A stretch of 64,000 bases of DNA from Ligula intestinalis. Its lineage: Eukaryota > Platyhelminthes > Cestoda > Diphyllobothriidea > Diphyllobothriidae. A program made the translations under genes and the position numbers. Below, piece by piece: positions 44,666-54,132 of the stretch (its first letter is position 1; each line of letters starts with the position of its first letter). Location: contig JAYGXS010000002.1 of the NCBI GenBank assembly GCA_036362985.1, positions 6,764,330 to 6,828,329 of the forward strand, written 5' to 3'. The notes under the pieces were generated by a model. That model was not told where the DNA came from. It did no database searches and was given only the letters and a program-made list of their open reading frames with translations.

Positions 44666-45236
44666 GGCAACAGTAGCTTATGTAAGCCCACTCAGCAATC
44701 CGTAAACCCTGCGTTTTTTTCTAAGAAAACAGTGGTTATAGGATTTTATGGGTTGGGAATTAGGACACGCAGTGGAATATACTTTAATAAACGCTAAATT
44801 CATCTTTATTTTACTGCATTTAGAGATGTTGTTGATGTTTATCTGTAGGTTTTTCTAATCTGTATTATCATTTAACTTATTGCAGAAAAACCCGATTATA
44901 AAATTGCAGGAAACTTGAATTTCCCGAAAAATGTAAACGGTGGTTGGGAGGTCATCTACTTCTACTTACCTGAGGTTTAATTTACCGTTATTAAGTTTAA
45001 TAAGTATAGTCCGCGGCTCGAAGCGCCGCGCACACCTTCAATTTACATACGGAACAACCTGCTCCCAGCGGCCGTGGGAAGCAACTTCGACTACATTTTT
45101 TCACTTAACACTTCTCAAAATTTCCTTCTCTGCCTATCATATTTATCTACCCCCAAAACTGCATAACCTCCATTTTTGGAGGACAAAATGCTGGGACTAG
45201 GCGGATATGAGTGGGCCTATATAAGCTAATTTTGTC
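44666..45236 (-). mobile_element. MITE copy 2 (571 bp)
   Basis: Inverted relative to copies 1 and 3: it begins GGCAACAGTAGCTTATGTAA and ends ATATAAGCTAATTTTGTC. Flanks TAATATTT (44658-44665) and TAATATGT (45237-45244) are an 8-bp duplication with one mismatch. The centre (aagcaacttcgactacattt, gcgccgcgcacaccttcaat) matches copies 1 and 3 in reverse complement. Confidence 0.8.
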
Positions 45237-45244
45237 TAATATGT

Positions 45245-47115
45245 ATTATGAACATTGCTAGTTCAAAAGTAGACGCGGCTCTTTGCAAGAATCTAAAGTA
45301 GTTCAGACAGCTCCCAGTCCACTGAATTATTTAATGTCGATTATATTTCCCCTTAGAGATGTGGTAAAAGACACGGGTCCATAATTTTATGAGATTTGGT
45401 GCATACAGTCGTTCCCTCTTGAATAGTATTATCGAATTCTCTAATGCTCAATGATCCAAGTTAAAACTTTCCGCGTGGATAAGTTGTGCGATAGGGTAAT
45501 TTTCGTATTACCAAAAAATTGTATTTGGAGTGTTTAATGCATCAATGGAATTCCTAACAGAGTTCACAAAAACAAGGCATAGTAGCACAAGTTTTCTCAG
45601 TTATTTAGTGCGCCAGGGTTAACCCAATTTTCTTAGAACAACACAACTGTGAAATAGTCAACGTACCCGATCCAACCCAGCAATGTCGGAAGTTCAATAG
45701 GACAAAGCCGAAACAGCTGAAATTTTTTTTTCCTGAAAAGTGATTGCACTTACAATTATTAAGCAAACGCAAGTCGGTTTGTTTACTGTGCCTCGATCCG
45801 TGTTGCCAAGCGCCACGATTTAATTGCACACATATCTGACGCCCTGTGGGCCCACCTATTATTTCGCGTTTACGGTCGCCCTAATGGTTTCCTACCCAGA
45901 GTGCAACGCCGCTATCGGTTAAGGCCCTGTGGCCGGTCGGCCAAGCAGCAACATGGGCCGGACGCTGTCTAACAGCGCCATCATTGTTGTCCGTTTCGGC
46001 CTAGGTACATGCAGATGGCAGTCTCTGCTTCATGGCACCTCGATATCTTCTTCTCACCCGACAGTATTGTGTTGGCTGAGGCTATTGCCAATTTGGCACC
46101 AGAACATGGATGAGCAGGACTCGTCTTAAGCCAGGCTCTAGGAAGCCGGCGTCGGCAGACGGTATTTGTTGCAACAGGGATCATGCCAATTATCTCTCAG
46201 TATGTTTATAGTTCACTTGCCGTTTCGGTAAACGGCAGACTACTCTTAAACCTATTTTAACTCCTTATTTACCGTCATTTCCCAAAAGTGTTACCGCACA
46301 CGGCTCATCACCGACCTGGGAAACGTGTACACACAGAGATGGGACAAGTTCCCAATTCTTTGTCGCGAGTCCACCTAGACGCTGACCTTTTACCTCAATT
46401 TCTTCTACCCCTCCCCACCATCTCTGACATTAACAAAACTACATCTTCCCAGCAAGCAGCACAGTTTATTTATTTCATTATCATGTAACTGCACAGAACT
46501 GAGGAGAATTTATCGAAAGCAAACGTTCGCTCGCCAATTTATCTTTTGAAATCTAGCAGCACGACTAAAATTGAAGGCAACATTTACTGACCCAACGATG
46601 TGAAAGAACATGATGATAAGAAATCTAAAGGATGCTCTCAAAAACCGTCGTTGAAGAAGTTAAAATAATATATAAAGTATTACTTAATTGCTGCTGTGTT
46701 TTTAAACGTATCGCTTCTGACCGCAAGCATCAGAGCAAGACTTTTTCAGAAATTGGAGTTGTAAGGGACTGCTTGATTACATACTGTCTTGTTTTTTTTT
46801 CCCGAAAAAAGGGATAATTACAGGTTTTCATTACGAGGAGGCAAAACAAAACTGTGAGGTGACGCGCAACGTAACTTAGAAAGCAACAAATAAATTGCAG
46901 AAAATTTGCAAAAAGTTAAAATGATCTCAATAATTATATGCATATCATTACATTTATGTATATGTATGCGTTACTGAAAATGTATGAGAGTGATCATGAC
47001 ACCGACGCCTGGATGCGGAAACGTATACGAAACCCAGCTGCATACAAAAGTATTACAGTTAAATTCATTACTGAGGGGCATACACGCACACATTGGTGCT
47101 CAGTGGTACAACGCT

Positions 47116-47149
<34 letters not shown>

Positions 47150-48360
47150 CTCATATATATAGCTAAAATACATGATGTACAGAGAACGTAAGATCAATTC
47201 GGGCGAAAAGGTGTCTGCAACGAACATGGAAGGTAAAAAAACAAACACAATAAATGAACTGAAACAGACAGGCACAGACAAGCACCCAGAAGCAGGTGAC
47301 CACAGATGAGAACACTGATACACACACAAATGAGTGCAGTCAAGCAGAGATGATTGATGAGGCGACATCTTTGAAAAAGAGAAGTGCCATCGAATCAAAC
47401 AGGCCCACAGAGGCATGCAGGAAGGAAGGAAGGAAAAAGTCAGGCCGAATAATAAAAGGGGTTCTCACCAAGCACTCGCATACCTGTGTGTATGAGGCGG
47501 CGGCGGTGGGAGAGGAAAACACAAGAAAAACACAAAAATTAGCACATAAAGCATCAGCACAAAGGATAGACTAAAGCGCGAACGATTTGTTGACGTCAAG
47601 ACATGAAAAACGTCGTAGAAACAGAGGTCACGAGCCTGAGGGTCCCAATCCGTTTCAACCCTGGGTACTAACGCAAATTTCGTCATTTTTAAATGTATTC
47701 TCCGAATGCTCTCTCCAGCTGCCGGTGTTACCTATGTTTTGCTTTAGCTGACATTATGATACAGCGACAATTTAAAACGGTCAAGCGATTTGCTAATCAC
47801 AGCCTTAGGGAGGTCCTTCACATTCTCCAGCCTGAACTAATGGCTGCGTAGTCTTCCCGTACTATAGGCGGAAGCTTCCGTCATATGGTTTGCCACACAT
47901 CATCATATCAGCACTCTATACGCCCATACCTAGCAGGCTTACCCACGTGTGAAGAAACGGAAATTTAGAATTTGAAAGCCGACTTCTCTCCATAACAGAT
48001 GTGGATATCGTGTAAACCTTTAATTTTGAGTACTCTATGACCCTTTAACTTACCTTATGCATTGCTCTTCGTGAATGGAGCCATATTTTGCCAAATTTGT
48101 TGGAAATAACCTTCAAAATAGAGCAAATATCGATCTCTTCGAATGCATCAACAGTGGTTTAGAACGCATCTTTCCAACATTGGCCTTTAACGGAACATGT
48201 AAAAACGTATTCCTTGTTTTGTGGCAAATATTGTAAAGCATTGGACACCCTATACCGCGAGGCCACCAGCGAGAACCACGGGTCTCTAATCCGATGAAAA
48301 ACAGTAATAAACTTGTTTCATCCAAACAGCCAGTCAGACTGACCAAAATTACACTAAAGT
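45245..48360. other. No gene recognised
   Basis: Contains an (AT)n run at 47118-47146. A GC-rich block at 45840-46180 has no recognised frame. Otherwise AT-rich. Confidence 0.35.
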
Positions 48361-48409
48361 GACTTTAAGATTTCCAACGGCAACCGGCAGAGCTTGTGGG
48401 TGGTGTTCA

Positions 48410-48718
48410 ACCGGCTGCATCGGACAAATCGATAGGTCTGCTGGTATTGAAGTTCGGTTATGATGGGCCTGAAGAAAAGTGACAGCAGTTCCCTTAACGG
48501 GACACGGCCATATTTTGAAGATTAACGAGGCCAAAATCTTCGCAAGAGGTGACAGCCGCTTAAGCCACGAGCTGCTCGAGTCATGGTTCTCAGGCCCCCA
48601 GTCAATCAACAAGCGCAACGATTTGCCGTTCCCATACTGCGTACTGAGACACTGCCTGGGCAGGAGAATCAGTCATGTGGGAAGGGCCGGGCCCAGCAAC
48701 AACGCCAATGACAGCTAA
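48410..48718 (+). pseudogene. Penelope-like element GIY-YIG endonuclease fragment
   Basis: The plus frame reads LTGHGHILKINEAKIFARGD, then SRLSHELLESWFSGPQSINK and NDLPFPYCVLRHCLG. This is the C-terminal half of the PLE GIY-YIG domain (GH-x-F/L-x-F/I-x-EAKI, ELLESWFS, SINKxxDLPxxYxxLR). It is of the same broad lineage as 22728 and 57014. The reverse transcriptase and GIY motif are missing or scrambled upstream (from about 48360). Its 3' region carries a hammerhead-like motif at 48961. Confidence 0.75.
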
Positions 48719-48960
48719 CATAATTTTCGCGCAATTATCAAGGCCACATTCAACATGGACAACGAAATCGCGGCATTTAATGACTCGAAAGCGGACTGCC
48801 AAGGCAACATCGCACCAAGCATGACCCCAAGCGATGGTTACAGGAGCTGATACTTGTAGTGCGCCTGCGGTCGCGCGACCGCTACGAACTATAAATACCG
48901 CAGAATCTGTGCTTGTACCACCCCAATCTGTGCATGTCTAAAACCATTTTACGTTTACCT

Positions 48961-48995
48961 CTGAGTAATGATTCCCGACGGAATCCGAAACGTCT
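48961..48995 (+). ncRNA. Hammerhead-like motif in the Penelope-like 3' region
   Basis: The sequence is CTGAGTAATGA, then GATTCC-CGAC-GGAATC (overlapping the last bases of the box), then CGAAACGTC. The helix II hairpin is perfect over at least five pairs, and GAAA with CGTC is intact. The first box has extra bases (CTGAGTAATGA for CTGATGA). It is 243 bp after the PLE stop and is followed by an AATAAAA and a block shared with 37381-37400. Confidence 0.42.
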
Positions 48996-49059
48996 GGAAA
49001 ATAAAATTTTTGTTCCAGTGATCGCATCTTCTTCTGAGTAAACATTGCAGTTCAGAGTG

Positions 49060-49668
49060 TTTTTGTCCTTAATAGTTATAAATTGTTAAGCGCTTCATAT
49101 AACTACGAAAACTGAAATGAAATAGCGCAGCTAGTTAATGTGACTGTAGTAATATTAGAAAAAACAGGCAGTGTAGAAGCTATGAATAATTGCATCGTAT
49201 ACCAATTAGCCTAGATGCCCCGGACTTTTACGGTCCGGCTGTTTTCACTGACAAGAGTGCGGTGAGTTAGGGAACGAGCAAACAGGTATCTTCGTTGGTC
49301 GACCGTTAGTCTACACTTCACCTTTTTTGCGTGGCAAGTAAACAGGTGCGACTTGAAGACTGCGGCTGCCTTCAATAACGGTTGCAAAAAGAGCTTTTGC
49401 TGCAACATGCTGGTGGATGCGAGTTGACCACGTGGATGCAAATGAGTGACGCTGTCTTCCAGGCGCACGCGCTTGCGCGATCACGCAGAAGTGTGCCGCT
49501 ACGATTAGCATACCGTAGGGTTTTCACGACATAAAAGGAAGGGCAGAATCAGTAATCAGCTCACGCTCGTTACCGAACGTTTACCCGACCGCTGACGGAA
49601 CTCATCCGTCCCGATCACCTTTGGGCCTCGAAAGAAGCTGAGGGTAGCTGGTATTAGAGCCAGACAAT
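49060..49668. other. No gene recognised
   Basis: AT-rich then GC-richer. The stretch 49550-49650 (cgctgacggaactcatccg and neighbours) resembles 50440-50470 just ahead of another SINE tail, so it may belong to the same composite repeat. Confidence 0.35.
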
Positions 49669-49822
49669 ATTGCCGGTAAAGACAAGGGAGACTGGAATGG
49701 TCATTAGTCGTTGTCAGCCAGTCATACCCACAGCAACTGGTGTCCTACCCGAGCCTCGAACTCGTGGCCGCTTTTGATCAGAGTCAGACGGCCTAAAAAT
49801 TGACTCAATCAGCTCAGCGTCA
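49669..49822 (-). repeat. SINE family 1, near-complete copy
   Basis: In reverse complement it has a B box (cacgagttcgaggctcggg), then the tail: tatgactggctgacaacgac, ccattccagtctcccttg and tctttaccggcaat. The B box is among the best preserved in the window. Confidence 0.7.
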
Positions 49823-50271
49823 TGGTCGGAGAACTAGAGCACAGGAGTAGCAAGTGAATTCAGTAACTGCACAGTATCATAACAGTGTTGCTCTCCGTGC
49901 AACTGCCAGTAATTATCATTGCACGCATGACCAACGCCCACAACCTATCCTCATTTCCTCCCCTCTCCCCAAGCGCAAGGAACTCTGCACGCCAATCTTG
50001 CCATGCGGACGGCGTGAAAGCGATGAGTTGCAACCAAAGTACCCTTACTAACCCTGTCCAAGTGTACGATTTTCATTATCCCTGCTGAACACATATGTTT
50101 GCCCGTGCAACTGTTTATGGATAACAGTGCCGCGGTCACCTAGGTGTCGATTTAGTGTGCAAAGTTTGATAATTACGAATTAGGTTGATACTTTCAATAC
50201 AAGTGAGCATGCGAGTCCCAGGAATAAATTGAGAAGAAGACAACTCGATCACTGGTAAAATACGTTTATTC

Positions 50272-50310
50272 GCCTGACGCTTCGACATCCATCGCGGATT
50301 TATCATCAGA
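50272..50310 (-). ncRNA. Hammerhead-like motif (left copy of an inverted pair)
   Basis: The minus strand has an intact CTGATGA, then TAAATCC-GCGA-TGGATGT, then CGAAGCGTC and AGGCG. Helix II keeps ATCC/GGAT. The GAAA box is GAAG, so this copy is probably inactive. Confidence 0.42.
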
Positions 50311-50341
50311 TACATTAGCAGAAAACAGTAGCAGAAACGGG

Positions 50342-50379
50342 GTGACGATGAATCCGCGACGGATGTCGAAACGTCAGGC
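50342..50379 (+). ncRNA. Hammerhead-like motif (right copy of an inverted pair)
   Basis: The plus strand has GTGACGATGA in place of CTGATGA, then ATCC-GCGAC-GGAT, then GTCGAAACGTCAGGCG. Here GAAA and CGTC are intact and the first box is damaged, the mirror of the left copy's fault. Confidence 0.4.
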
Positions 50380-50509
50380 GAATAAACGAAATTGTACTAG
50401 TGATCAAGTCATCTTCTTCTCGATTGACATTGTTGAAGAATACGCACCGACCGTTAGCGGAACTTACTCTGCCTTTGCCTTCGGCCTCATTCCTCGGGCC
50501 CTGATAGCA

Positions 50510-50575
50510 GCTTTAGCAGCCGGAAATAGCCATTCCAGTCTTTGCCGGAAATACTATCTGCCTATATTAATCGCT
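50510..50575 (+). repeat. SINE family 1, 3' fragment
   Basis: Tail blocks only: gcagccggaaatagccattc, cagtctttgccggaaatact, tctgcc. It lies 110 bp upstream of a fuller copy in the same orientation. Confidence 0.55.
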
Positions 50576-50680
50576 GCTACAACTGCTTTGAGGACCCAAG
50601 GCAAAGGCGGAGTGGAACAAAAGAGTTCTGCTAGGGGCCAGTGAACTTTCATCAACGTGCGTCAATATCTTCCGACCTAT

Positions 50681-50860
50681 ACCGGCAAGACAATGAGTTC
50701 GTGGCTCGATGGTTAGGGCCTAAGACTTTGATCAAAAGATAGCGAGTTCGAGGCTCAAGAAAGGCATCCATTTGGATTGGCTAGGATTAGCTACCGACGG
50801 CTTATAAGCGAGGAAGGCTCCTTCCAGTCTACCTTGTCTTTGCTGGCAAAACTGTTTGAC
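50681..50860 (+). mobile_element. SINE family 1, best-preserved copy
   Basis: It has an A box TGGCTCGATGGTTAGGGC (50702-50719) and a B box GAGTTCGAGGCTC (50743-50755) at the spacing expected of a tRNA-derived polymerase III promoter. The body and tail follow: ggctaggattagctaccgac, ccttccagtctaccttgtct, ttgctggcaaaac. The head resembles a tRNA with GGC at the D arm but does not fold as a complete tRNA. Confidence 0.75.
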
Positions 50861-50870
50861 TAATTCGGTT

Positions 50871-52205
50871 ATCTGCGTAAAGTCTTGTGAGTCATTCATA
50901 ATCAGCGGAGCAGTAGGGACATAGACCTGACAGAATCGGGCCCCTGAAACACATAACTGCAAATTCACACGGCAATTCAGAGGCCGGTACCAAGTAAATC
51001 CACACTAGAGCTAGCCTAGATAACAGTAAATACAGACACTTAGTACAGGCTTCAGTCAAACAAAATGGATCTCCGTGAAATTGCTGGTCTAATTTCAGCA
51101 AACGGCTTCTTGATTGCCAGTAAACGAACCCCTAGTTCAAAGGTGAGATGAGGATGCTGAGAGTATCTTCAGCTTCAAACGGTAGTTCTTCTGCTGGTGA
51201 GTTATACACATACGACAACTGTATCCTTATTAGGTGAACTAAGATCTTCAAAAAGGTCATTTAGGAGTCGGAGAGTATCTCACGTGCACAGTCAGAAAGT
51301 ACGATTGGTAATGCAACTTTTCATCGGATAAAATCAGTTTTGCGTTTCAAGAATTGTATAAGTTCTCCGTTCTTGTAGAATTCACACTTCCTCCCGAGTA
51401 TTCTCCGGATGTCCGTCAAAAAGCATAGTCTGGAAAATTTGTCTAGCGTTAAGTATGTTATGTCCGCGATTGTGATGACACACTATGACGAGAAGGAAAG
51501 TTACGATTATTTGTGAAAATTGCAGACGTACTTAAGTACCCCTTTGAAGCTTCAACCGTCAAAGCGGAGGCCAAAAGACGGGCGGCAACTCTGGAAGTGG
51601 CTTTGTCAAGCACACAACAGTAAAGACTTGCTTACTCAGCTTTATTTACGCAGCACAGCAATTGCACCGTTCTCCAGCCCAGAGGGTATGGTATGGCATG
51701 ATTACTGTTATGATCTGTTCTTGATAACTGCAACCCATATAAGGCGTTTACTTCAAATAGACTTTTGATTGCAAAAGTTTTACCTACAATAGATTGCTTC
51801 ACATGAAACTAGAGATTCATTGTGACGATTGTGTTCAAAATGTGTAATGCCACTGCAAGTGGGAGCGGTACATTATTCCGTTTGCGCTGAAGCTCCGGAT
51901 CTGTAGTTCAGCTTTTGTCGGCAGCACTTCTACGCGTCCCCAATCGCCGGTTGGATGCCTGTCGGTGACGATATATATCAGCCAGAACTAGTAACGTCAG
52001 TTTGCCTTGATTCCGTTGTTAGTGTTTCTCGGCTGGAGGTTCAATTTTATAAAGAGGGCGCGTGTTCGAAGACGGACGCATTGGGGCGGTCGATATTCTC
52101 ACAATTTGGTCAAATTACTTATAAAAGTCTGCCAAAGGCGCCTTTTAACTATGCAAGCCTCAAAATCATCTACTTGCGCCCCGAATGACCGCTTCAGAAA
52201 CCCTG
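50871..52205. other. No gene recognised
   Basis: Unassigned DNA with short frames (51520-51768, 51955-52188) that lack recognisable motifs. Confidence 0.35.
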
Positions 52206-52580
52206 ATTAGTCAATCTGTTTACTGCATAAAATTTGGTGGAGTCCATGCGTTGACGTAGAATGGACGGGCAACTTGACCCAAGTGTGACTAAACTCAGAA
52301 TTCTTGCAGGCGGTCAAAGCCATGCCCGTGTGGCTGTTGGTTCGAATTCTATCAAGGTGGCCGAAGTTATTGTACACAGCTGCCTTAAATGAATTGCTCA
52401 ACTCTGCCAACACATTGGCAGATGCTGTCGCAAGCTGGGATCGAAACACCGACCACTAGCGTTAAGGTCAACCGTGCTTACCACTCGGCCACGCCAGCGT
52501 GTTCAAATTCCGCCGATTTTCCCCAATTGAGTCAATTTAAATTAAGCAAATCTGCCAAACCTCCCAATAATTTGCAGATG
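52206..52580 (-). repeat. tRNA-derived composite related to SINE family 2
   Basis: On the minus strand at 52500-52425 there is a perfect A box (TGGCCGAGTGGTAAGC) and a good B box (GTTTCGATCCC), but the anticodon stem does not pair. On the plus strand at 52328-52345 there is another B-box-like TTGGTTCGAATTC. Segments match 7273-7605: ccaagtgtgactaaactcag against ccaagtgtgagtaaattcac, and the caattgagtcaattt and aagcaaatctgcc blocks. It looks like two tRNA-derived pieces joined. Confidence 0.55.
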
Positions 52581-53541
52581 CATTCCTCGCATCATATATG
52601 CGGTCGTAAAACAGGTGAAATAGAGAAAAAGGTAGAAAAACATTTCGAAAACTCACCACGCTTGGAGTTGACGTTTGGCGTTGAATACGAGGAATAGGTA
52701 TCTAAAACGTTGAGAAATAAGAGTTAGTTAAAATGCATTAACTATGGTTCGAAAAAAGGGTCTTTTCCAGTGACAAGGGAATTTAACAGTGTCATCTTTC
52801 TATCGAAAGTTATGTTCCTCTTACGTCAGAAATGTCAGTAAACAAAAAAAGCAGTTATGTACATCATAGAAGGTATTATTATAGTTCAGTTTTCGTCTAA
52901 GCGCTTTTAAGTCATTCAAATGCTAACAGAAATGCAGGCAACCGTCTTTCAAGGGTGGGTACATGCTGTTTTATTGAACTCTCGGCTTGCATATTTCGAA
53001 ACAAGCTGAGATCAGTTAAATAATGGGCTCTTGTTTAGAAATTGATCCCTAGTGTCCACTGTGGCGTGCTGTCAGCTGCGGGTCTCACTGTCTGGAGTGA
53101 GGCAAAAAAATCCACATAACTTAAAGTCGATGATACTAATAGCCGCAAGAATTAAGGATGAAAACATTTTGAGGACAAAAACCATCATACAGAAAACAGC
53201 TTCGTCGAATTTTAGGATGAAATTGTTGGGGCGAGTGGAAAGTAGCACTTGAAAGATTAAAATTTTGCTATTTTTGTCGAAAATGCGTTACACAATAAAG
53301 ATACTCGACTAACGTTAATAACGAAAACCACCGAAGTGTTAAAACTAATCAAAAACTGGTAAGCCCAAAAGGTAGGAAGAAATTCAATTTAGGGTTGAAT
53401 CGAACTGTGCATGCATTACTCGCCGCATGTTCCCTGTCCACGGCATTGCCAAGGGACCACCTACCGTATGGCTTGGTGATACCTCCTGCGCGCAATGAGA
53501 ACCCACATTGCGGACTGTAGCCGTGGTCGGAGACTTTAGAG
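52581..53541. other. No gene recognised
   Basis: AT-rich, with no repeat shared with the rest of the window that I could see. Confidence 0.35.
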
Positions 53542-53549
53542 GAAACTTC

Positions 53550-54124
53550 GGCAAAAATACCTTATGTAGCCCCCCTCATATATCCCTAGTGCCAGCATTT
53601 TGTCCTATGAAAACGGTGGTTACAGGGTTTTGGGAGATGGAGAAATAGGATAGGCAGAGAAAGACATTTCTGGATGTAAGTGTAAAGTGAAAAAATGTAG
53701 TCAAAGTTGTTTCCCGCGGCCACTGAGAGTTAGTTGTTCCGTATGTACATTGAAGGTGTGCGCGATACTTCACGCCGCGGAATATACTTATCTAACTCCA
53801 GAACGGTAAGTCGGACCTCAGGTGAGTTGAAGTAGACGACCGCCTGGCTACCATTTTTATTTTTCGGCAAGTTCAAGAAAACTGCAATTGGATAATAGTG
53901 TTTTTCGCAATACGTTAACCGATAATACAGATTTGGAAAATGTACACATTTAAATCAATATAAATTCTAAATGCAATAAAATAAAAATGAATATAGGAGT
54001 TATTAGAGTATATTCCACTGCGTGTCCTAATTCCCCACCCATAAAACCCTGTAGCTACCGTTTTCGTCGGACAGCATGCTGGGAGCAGGGATTAATGAGA
54101 GGGACTACATAAGCTTCTGTTGCC
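53550..54124 (+). mobile_element. MITE copy 3 (575 bp)
   Basis: It begins GGCAAAAATACCTTATGTAG and ends ATAAGCTTCTGTTGCC. Flanks GAAACTTC (53542-53549) and AAAACGTC (54125-54132) match at six of eight positions. It has the same orientation as copy 1, with the same centre (gaaggtgtgcgcg, gccgcggaatatactta) and the same inverted ggaatatactc-type inner ends. Confidence 0.78.
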
Positions 54125-54132
54125 AAAACGTC

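Larger units (their letters stand above)
50235..50418. repeat. Head-to-head pair of Penelope-like terminal repeats
   Basis: The left arm (50235-50305) and right arm (50347-50418) are inverted copies over about 70 bp with several differences: agaagacaactcgatcactg against its counterpart agtgatcaagtcatcttctt. Both include the hammerhead-like core and the tail AGGCGAATAAACG. No PLE coding sequence is left between them. Confidence 0.65.

Noticed and set aside
47118..47146. (AT)n tract as part of the satellite
   Set aside because: The following tattcact resembles the satellite end, but no further unit sequence is present.
52425..52500. Possible functional tRNA gene (minus strand) with perfect A box and good B box
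   Set aside because: The anticodon stem does not pair in any register I tried, the acceptor stem is poor, and it is embedded in a SINE-like composite.
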